Shown in pieces: positions 4,835 to 9,616 of a stretch of 9,616 nt of DNA; within the stretch, counting starts at the first letter, position 1; each line of letters starts with the position of its first letter. Origin of the DNA: Deltaproteobacteria bacterium UBA2409 (lineage in GTDB: Bacteria > Bdellovibrionota_C > UBA2361 > DDRT01); contig DDRT01000004.1 in NCBI GenBank assembly GCA_002343185.1, positions 113,808 through 123,423 of the forward strand, in the 5' to 3' direction. The position numbers and the translations under genes are program-made. The notes under the pieces were generated by a model. That model did not search any database. It was given only the letters and a program-made list of their open reading frames with translations, and was not told the origin of the DNA.

Positions 4835-7505
4835 TTTTGTTTTAAGTTATTGTATAGTTGTGCATTCTGTAGTTATTCTCTCTTTGGCGATCCTTTCATC
4901 TTTGAGCACTCCACTTTTTGCTCAAGAAAATGCCTCAGAAGAAGGTATCCAGGAGACCGAAACTGAGATTAGTGTAAAGAACGCCGAGATAGCTTCCATC
5001 GTCAGAGTTTTCAGCAAAAAAACAAAGAGAAACTATATTCTTGATGAAAGAGTAAAAGGGAAAGTTACTATATATCTACCTGGCAAAGTCAGCGCTGAAG
5101 AGTCATTAAGAATTCTAGAGTCTGTTCTAATGTTAAAAGGATTTACATCCGTCCCAATCGGGGAAAACCTTTGGAAGATAATCCCTGCAAAAGATGCCAA
5201 ACAAACCACTATCCCTACAGTTTTAGGAAGTGATGGATCCCCTCCTTCACCCGCTCTAGTGACGAGACTTTTAACTCTTAAATATGTAAGTGCTGAAGAT
5301 ATGCAGCAGGTTCTTCAGCCTCTCATCTCTCCCGATGGATTACTAAACGCCTACGGTGGAACAAACTCATTAATAATAATAGACAGCGAGGAAAATATAA
5401 GAAGGCTCGAAGAGCTTGTTGGCACAATAGACATAGCAAGCTCTGAGCAAGACATGACGATGATCCCTATTAAAAATGCAGAAGCACAAGCTATTGCTGA
5501 AAAACTTATTGAGCTTTTGGGACTTAGTGATAATAAAGCTGAGAACTCATCACTTCTCAGAAACAGAGCTAATTCCAGTAATAGTGAAAAGCTAGCATCA
5601 AATGTTAGTCTTTCCCAACAAAATGCAATGCCACCACCACAGATCTTAGCTTCAGGGGAAACAATTGCACCTAGAACAAGAGCTCCAAAAATTCTTGCTG
5701 ATGAAAGAACTAACTCACTAATTGTAGTAGCTGATGAGGAAACAACTGCAAGGATTAAAGCCCTTGTTTCTCAACTTGATAGCAAAGTAGATAAATCAGG
5801 AAATCGCTTTTATGTTTATAGATGTCAGCACGCAAAAGCAGAAGACTTAGCACAAGTTCTCTCTGGATTATCCGGAGAAGGAGGAGGAAGTAGTTCAAAT
5901 ACTCGTGCAAGCATGAACTCTGACTCAGAAGATACAAGAACATCCTCTCTATTAACCGGGAACAGGAATCGAAACTCTAGAAACTCGAACTCATCATCAG
6001 CACTAAATAGAATAGAGAACCAAAGTAGAAGGCTTGGGGAATCAAGACTTTCAAGAAACGAACGTGGTGTAGAATCAGCTACTCTTGGTGAGAATATTTC
6101 TATTACAGCAGATCCATCTACAAATTCGTTAATCATCTCTGCTGGAAAAGCAGACTATGAAAAGATCCTTGAGCTATTAAAGCAGATTGATATTAAGAGA
6201 AGGCAGGTTCTAGTTGAAGCAACCTTACTTGAAGTTCAGATGACAGACCAAACCGATTTGGGAATGGACTTTTTAACCTCAGGAGGCGGAAAAGATGGTG
6301 GAGTATTTGCACAACAAGGATTTAATAACTTAGCCCAGTTAATTCAAAATCCTGGAGGCCTTTCAGGGTTTACAGCTGCTGTAGCAAGCGCAGGAACGCT
6401 AACAATAGGTGAAACTTTAACTATACCTTCTCAGGCTGTGTTAGTGCGTGCCGCTCAAAGCTCCCAGAATGCTAACGTCCTAAGCGCACCACAGATATTA
6501 ACTACTGACAATGAACAAGCAGAGATAGTTGTTGGCCAAAATGTTCCATTTGTTACCAGCACATCAAGAGACAATGCGAATCTTGATAACACATTCAACC
6601 AGATTGAGCGTCAAGATGTAGGGATAACACTAAGACTAACTCCTCAGATAAGCTCTGAAAATTTCGTTACCTTAAATCTATTTACTGAAGTTTCATCGGT
6701 TGTACCAACCACTCAAACTGATGATAAAGGCCCTACTACAAATGTTAGAACCAGTGAAACAACAGTTATCGCTAAAGATGGTCAGATGATTGTAATTGGA
6801 GGTCTTCTTTCAGATGATGTAAATCAGAGTTCAAGTGGAGTTCCATTTTTAAAGGATATTCCTGTCCTTGGGCACCTTTTTAAAGACTCAACAGAGCAAT
6901 TCCAAAAACGAAATCTTCTAATTTTCATTACTCCTAGAATCGTTCGAGATCAGTTCGATGCTCGCGATCAGACCAAAACTGAAACTAAAAAGATGGAAGT
7001 CGCTGTAAGAAAGTCTGATGCTGTAAGAAATAGAGATTCTGTTCTTCATAATCCTAACTTAGATTCAGTTACTGAGATTGAAGACTATACTGGCGAAACT
7101 CCAACATCTATTAAACCACCTAAAAAAGAAGAAAATATCGAACCAATTGAGTTGAAACCCAGTAATTCATTTCCTCAAGATTCCCCAGGTGTCATTCAAC
7201 TAAAAGTTCAACCTAAGTTTAAAAACTCCTTCAATAGATTCATTACTCTTTCTATAGCTGATACAAACTCAAAAACAGATCAGCTGCCATTTAAAGTTGA
7301 AGAGGGGGAAGTTTCACTTGAAATTCCAGAGGGAAGTAAATCAGAAGTTTTTGCATTTTTTGCACCTGGCAAAACTGTAGAGTATCAGGTTGGAGAAGAT
7401 CTAGTTCCCTTTACAGTGGTAGAGGTATCAGACTCAAAACCACCCTCTTCTCATGTTCTCTCTCCTTATGAGGTGCTGAACATAGGAAAAGGGCCGTGGA
7501 AGTAA
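4764..7505 (+). CDS. gspD: Type II secretion system secretin GspD, with long insertions and a C-terminal extension
   Basis: GspD forms the multimeric outer-membrane channel of the T2SS. This copy has 913 residues against a usual 650-750. A hydrophobic segment (about residues 24-50) ends in LFA-QE, a likely signal peptidase site at 53/54. N0 (about 68-150) contains 'YILDERVKGKVTIYLP'. N1 spans about 164-230. N2 (about 235-340) is interrupted by a Ser/Asn-rich insertion (about 258-300). N3 (about 347-476) carries a Ser/Asn/Arg-rich insertion (about 374-443). The secretin domain (about 477-729) has the landmarks 'VGQNVPFVT', 'QDVGITLRLTPQI', 'GQMIVIGGLLSD', 'VPFLKDIPVLGHLF' and 'NLLIFITPRIV'. 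About 184 residues follow (730-913): a charged linker, then a beta-rich segment that I do not recognise. ATG 4764 has a good Shine-Dalgarno sequence and overlaps gspC by 71 nt. GTG 4860 would give a neater 21-residue signal peptide (MHSVVILSLAIL...LFA) but has no Shine-Dalgarno sequence. The stop overlaps the gspE start. Family assignment is certain; the roles of the insertions and tail are unknown. Confidence 0.95.
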   Translation: MSALFQSRWNAIEKIKNSSIRLGNFVLSYCIVVHSVVILSLAILSSLSTPLFAQENASEEGIQETETEISVKNAEIASIVRVFSKKTKRNYILDERVKGKVTIYLPGKVSAEESLRILESVLMLKGFTSVPIGENLWKIIPAKDAKQTTIPTVLGSDGSPPSPALVTRLLTLKYVSAEDMQQVLQPLISPDGLLNAYGGTNSLIIIDSEENIRRLEELVGTIDIASSEQDMTMIPIKNAEAQAIAEKLIELLGLSDNKAENSSLLRNRANSSNSEKLASNVSLSQQNAMPPPQILASGETIAPRTRAPKILADERTNSLIVVADEETTARIKALVSQLDSKVDKSGNRFYVYRCQHAKAEDLAQVLSGLSGEGGGSSSNTRASMNSDSEDTRTSSLLTGNRNRNSRNSNSSSALNRIENQSRRLGESRLSRNERGVESATLGENISITADPSTNSLIISAGKADYEKILELLKQIDIKRRQVLVEATLLEVQMTDQTDLGMDFLTSGGGKDGGVFAQQGFNNLAQLIQNPGGLSGFTAAVASAGTLTIGETLTIPSQAVLVRAAQSSQNANVLSAPQILTTDNEQAEIVVGQNVPFVTSTSRDNANLDNTFNQIERQDVGITLRLTPQISSENFVTLNLFTEVSSVVPTTQTDDKGPTTNVRTSETTVIAKDGQMIVIGGLLSDDVNQSSSGVPFLKDIPVLGHLFKDSTEQFQKRNLLIFITPRIVRDQFDARDQTKTETKKMEVAVRKSDAVRNRDSVLHNPNLDSVTEIEDYTGETPTSIKPPKKEENIEPIELKPSNSFPQDSPGVIQLKVQPKFKNSFNRFITLSIADTNSKTDQLPFKVEEGEVSLEIPEGSKSEVFAFFAPGKTVEYQVGEDLVPFTVVEVSDSKPPSSHVLSPYEVLNIGKGPWK
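7484..7487 (+). promoter_or_regulatory. Ribosome binding site of gspE
   Basis: AGGA, inside the last codons of gspD, lies 8 nt before the GTG at 7496. Together with the 10-nt overlap of gspD and gspE this supports the GTG start and translational coupling. Confidence 0.5.
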
Positions 7506-9067
7506 GAGAGCTTGCTCAGCAGATAGGACTACCCTACTTAGAAACTTTGCCTGATCCTTCTCCCCCTAGAGATTTAGTAAGGGGCGATTTTGATAGAATA
7601 GTTGGTTCATGGGGCAGACAGAGTCAGACGATCCCTTTTGGTGAAAAGGATGGAACAGTACTAGTTGCAACAGCTGATCCATTAAACTTAGCTCCAATTG
7701 ATCAGCTAAGAATCTGCTATGAAAGGCCTGTAAGCGTTGTAGCAACCTCTTCAGATGAGATCACTAAGGCAATTAACACTATTAGAACTGCTCTTATGAG
7801 CGACAGATCAAGCAGTCTTTCTGATTCAGAAGGTGGTTCAGATGATGCTGACTCTGCTTTAAAAATTGATGTAACAGATGCTGAAGACGATGATGCTCCG
7901 ATTATTCGATACGTGAATGCTATAATTTTTAAAGCAAACACAGAGCGCGCTTCAGACGTACACATCGAGCCTTATGAAGATGCAGTAAAAGTTAGATTTC
8001 GCGTAGATGGAGAGCTACACGATATTGCAACAGAAGATCGAGGATTCCAGGCTGCCATAACATCACGGGTAAAGATCATGGCTGGGATGAATATCGCAGA
8101 AAAGCGTCTCCCACAGGATGGTCGTATAGGAATCAAGATTGCAGGGCGTGAGGTAGACTTGCGGGTATCAACAATTCCTACTCAGTTTGGTGAAAGAATT
8201 GTGATGCGTCTTTTAGATAAGACTGCCACAGTTTTAGACTTAGAGCAGATTGGCATCGAGGGTAAAAACCTTGAAACAATTGAACGGTTGATTCATAAGC
8301 CGAATGGAATAATTCTAGTAACAGGCCCAACAGGATCTGGTAAAACTACAACTCTTTATTCTTGTTTATCAAGAATAAACACACCTAATAATAATATTCT
8401 CACTGTTGAAGATCCTATCGAGTATCAACTATCTGGTATTGGTCAGATGCAAGTTAATCCTAAAATTGGCTTCACCTTTGCATCAGGGCTAAGGGCAATA
8501 TTAAGGCAAGACCCTGATATAGTGATGGTTGGAGAGATAAGAGATGGTGAAACTGCTGAAATTGCAACTCAAGCCTCTCTTACCGGTCACCTTGTACTAT
8601 CTACACTTCATACAAATGATGCTTCAGGTGCGATTACAAGATTAATAGATCTTGGCATTGAGCCATTCTTAGTTTCATCAAGCTTGCTGTGTGCAATGGC
8701 GCAAAGACTTGTCAGAAAACTATGTCCAAACTGTAAAGAAGAATATTCAATCTCAGATGAAGAGTTAAAAGAGCTAGGAGTGGATCCAGGCCTTTATAAA
8801 GATCGTAAGGCATTTAGACCAGGAACAAAGGATTGTTCAGTGTGTAATGATATTCGGTATCTTGGTCGAGTTGGAATTCATGAGATGCTTCTTATTACAG
8901 ATGATATTCGTCCATTAATTCTTCAAAGAGTCGATTCTAATGCTCTTAAAACAGCAGCTATGAAATCATATGGCTTTCAAACTTTAAGACAGGATGGATT
9001 AAGAAAAATTCTTTCTGGCATCACTTCAGTCGAAGAGGTGATGCTAGTGACGCATGAAGATGGGTGA
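7496..9067 (+). CDS. gspE: Type II secretion system assembly ATPase GspE
   Basis: This is the cytoplasmic ATPase that powers pseudopilus assembly, docking on the inner-membrane platform (GspL, GspF). Its 523 residues match the family length. Residues 1-97 form a T2SSE/MshEN-type N-terminal domain with the 'VLVATADPLNLAPIDQL' signature. A Ser/Asp-rich linker (about 101-133) leads to the 'RASDVHIEP' stretch and the ATPase core. Walker A is GPTGSGKT (277-284). The Asp box is 'ILTVEDPIEYQL' (301-312). Walker B is in 'DPDIVMVGEIRD' (339-350). The His box is 'TGHLVLSTLHTNDA' (363-376). The zinc-binding tetracysteine motif is complete: C410, C413, C447 and C450, the 37-residue loop between pairs distinguishing it from most retraction ATPases. 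PilB of type IV pili is similar, but the gspC and gspD neighbours make this GspE. The GTG start overlaps the gspD stop by 10 nt, so it is the third gene of the same operon. All catalytic elements look intact. Confidence 0.96.
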   Translation: MEVRELAQQIGLPYLETLPDPSPPRDLVRGDFDRIVGSWGRQSQTIPFGEKDGTVLVATADPLNLAPIDQLRICYERPVSVVATSSDEITKAINTIRTALMSDRSSSLSDSEGGSDDADSALKIDVTDAEDDDAPIIRYVNAIIFKANTERASDVHIEPYEDAVKVRFRVDGELHDIATEDRGFQAAITSRVKIMAGMNIAEKRLPQDGRIGIKIAGREVDLRVSTIPTQFGERIVMRLLDKTATVLDLEQIGIEGKNLETIERLIHKPNGIILVTGPTGSGKTTTLYSCLSRINTPNNNILTVEDPIEYQLSGIGQMQVNPKIGFTFASGLRAILRQDPDIVMVGEIRDGETAEIATQASLTGHLVLSTLHTNDASGAITRLIDLGIEPFLVSSSLLCAMAQRLVRKLCPNCKEEYSISDEELKELGVDPGLYKDRKAFRPGTKDCSVCNDIRYLGRVGIHEMLLITDDIRPLILQRVDSNALKTAAMKSYGFQTLRQDGLRKILSGITSVEEVMLVTHEDG

Positions 9068-9092
9068 AGTTGTACTGAACTCATAATGCTAC

Positions 9093-9136
9093 AAAACTCT
9101 AAATTCACCCTATAACTCTTCAATCATAGAGTTTTT
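9093..9136 (+). terminator. Weak terminator-like hairpin after gspE, with two competing left arms
   Basis: AACTCT (9114-9119) pairs with AGAGTT (9128-9133) over an 8-nt loop, and T-rich sequence follows (the T-run is 9132-9136). A second left arm, AAAACTCTA (9093-9101), can pair perfectly for 9 bp with TAGAGTTTT (9127-9135) over a longer loop. Both are AT-rich and weak. Position just after gspE and the T-run suggest an operon end or partial terminator. Confidence 0.35.
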
Positions 9137-9197
9137 CAAGCATCAGGATATTCTTCTAACCCATGGTAGGCTTCTAAAAATATTCTTATTTTTATAA

Positions 9198-9226
9198 TTG
9201 CTAGCCTATCTAGTCACTGATATATG
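9198..9226 (+). promoter_or_regulatory. Possible promoter of the eight-cysteine protein gene
   Basis: TTGCTA (9198-9203) and TATATG (9221-9226) are 17 bp apart, each matching four of six sigma-70 consensus bases. Transcription would start near 9233, just upstream of the ribosome binding site. A perfect TATAAT also occurs at 9193-9198 but has no recognisable -35 partner. The surrounding 182 bp between gspE and the next gene hold no other gene that I can see. Confidence 0.3.
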
Positions 9227-9235
9227 ATTAATTAT

Positions 9236-9244
9236 AAGAAGGTG
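9236..9244 (+). promoter_or_regulatory. Strong ribosome binding site
   Basis: AAGAAGGTG lies just upstream of ATG 9250, with AAGG ending 7 nt before it. This is the clearest Shine-Dalgarno sequence outside the T2SS genes and suggests that the small gene is well translated. Confidence 0.6.
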
Positions 9245-9249
9245 ACTTT

Positions 9250-9579
9250 ATGTTTAAATTGGCTCTCGCATTTGCAACTTTATTAACTCCTCTTGCAGCC
9301 TTAGCTCAAGACGCTGGATACGGTAATTTTTATTCTGAGGAGTTATCAGCAAGAACTCTTCCTGATGAAGCATGGCAATGCATAAATAAGTCTCAGGACT
9401 TTGACTCATGCCTATACTGCGACAAATCTTGTATGGATCTTCCAACCGATGATAAGAGAAGAGATTGCTCTCTACGTGTTTGGTGTTGGTGCACAAATAA
9501 GTTCAATCCTAAACAATTACCTGCTCACTGCAAAAAACTCGGTATACCTAAACCAGTTTCAGTTATTAAAGATTTTTAA
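9250..9579 (+). CDS. Small secreted eight-cysteine protein of unknown function
   Basis: The protein has 109 residues. Residues 1-19 form a clean Sec signal peptide with an ALA-QD cleavage site, leaving about 90 mature residues. Eight cysteines sit at 44, 54, 57, 61, 73, 79, 81 and 94, with spacing C-x9-C-x2-C-x3-C-x11-C-x5-C-x-C-x12-C. An even number of cysteines in an exported protein suggests four disulfides, though the paired C-x2-C and C-x-C could also bind metal. 'WCWC' (78-81) is striking. No family is recognised. ATG 9250 is supported by a strong Shine-Dalgarno sequence. The gene has the same direction as gspCDE but is 182 bp away, with a hairpin and a possible promoter between, so it is probably its own transcription unit. 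It might be a T2SS substrate or a periplasmic disulfide-rich factor; that is inference from location and export signal only. Another frame stays open through the region but shows no protein-like features. Confidence 0.8.
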   Translation: MFKLALAFATLLTPLAALAQDAGYGNFYSEELSARTLPDEAWQCINKSQDFDSCLYCDKSCMDLPTDDKRRDCSLRVWCWCTNKFNPKQLPAHCKKLGIPKPVSVIKDF

Positions 9580-9616
9580 AGTTAATGGTTTCTCTATTGG
9601 AGTCACCCTGTTGTAG
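9580..9616. other. Right edge, no identifiable feature
   Basis: An ATG at 9585 opens a frame that runs to the edge for ten codons. It has no Shine-Dalgarno sequence and is too short to judge. Whether gspF follows cannot be seen. Confidence 0.3.

Noticed and set aside
5825..6136. Minus-strand open frame within gspD
   Set aside because: It is the antisense of the low-complexity N3 insertion and shows no independent coding features.
7496..9067. Assignment of the ATPase to a type IV pilus (PilB) or as a PilT retraction motor
   Set aside because: The overlapping gspC and gspD genes, the MshEN-type N-terminal domain and the complete tetracysteine zinc motif fit GspE better.
9254..9496. Minus-strand open frame opposite the eight-cysteine gene
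   Set aside because: The plus-strand gene has a strong ribosome binding site and a clean signal peptide. The minus frame has neither.
9401..9616. Second plus-strand frame overlapping the eight-cysteine gene and running to the window edge
   Set aside because: It has no Shine-Dalgarno sequence and no protein-like pattern, and it lies mostly inside the better-supported gene.

Overview
The window comes from a Gram-negative bacterium. Three features show this: an outer-membrane secretin, a type II secretion (T2SS) inner-membrane coupling protein, and a lipoprotein with a lipobox and BamD-like TPRs. The DNA is AT-rich, roughly 40% GC by eye. A gspC-gspD-gspE order, long linker-rich T2SS proteins and a large ELW-repeat protein fit a deltaproteobacterial-type lineage (Bdellovibrionota, Myxococcota, SAR324 or an uncultured relative). 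The lineage is inferred from gene content only; there is no rRNA or marker gene to settle it.

Layout. Bases 1-126 hold three successive inverted repeats, the last an almost complete 47-nt hairpin ending 15 nt before a start codon. A lipoprotein gene follows (127-1083, +), with a BamD/YfiO-like TPR region joined to an unrecognised C-terminal domain. It converges on a 904-residue exported protein on the minus strand (1150-3864) made of about 18 degenerate 'E[LP]W.TDG' repeats, probably beta-propeller blades. A 91-bp divergent spacer separates that gene from a compact T2SS cluster on the plus strand: gspC (3956-4834), gspD (4764-7505) and gspE (7496-9067). The three T2SS frames overlap one another. 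A weak hairpin and a 182-bp gap follow, then a separately transcribed small gene (9250-9579) for a secreted protein with eight cysteines. The rest of a T2SS (gspF onward) is not in the window.

How the genes may work together. GspE is the cytoplasmic ATPase that drives pseudopilus assembly. GspC is the periplasm-spanning coupler. GspD is the outer-membrane channel. The ELW-repeat protein and the eight-cysteine protein both have Sec signal peptides and flank the T2SS genes, so they are plausible T2SS substrates; this is inference from position and signal peptides. The lipoprotein could act in outer-membrane protein assembly or as a TPR pilotin-like factor, which the sequence does not decide.

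The parts least explained by known families are the roughly 184-residue extension after the GspD secretin domain, the C-terminal domain of the TPR lipoprotein, the eight-cysteine protein, and the structured leader at the left edge.
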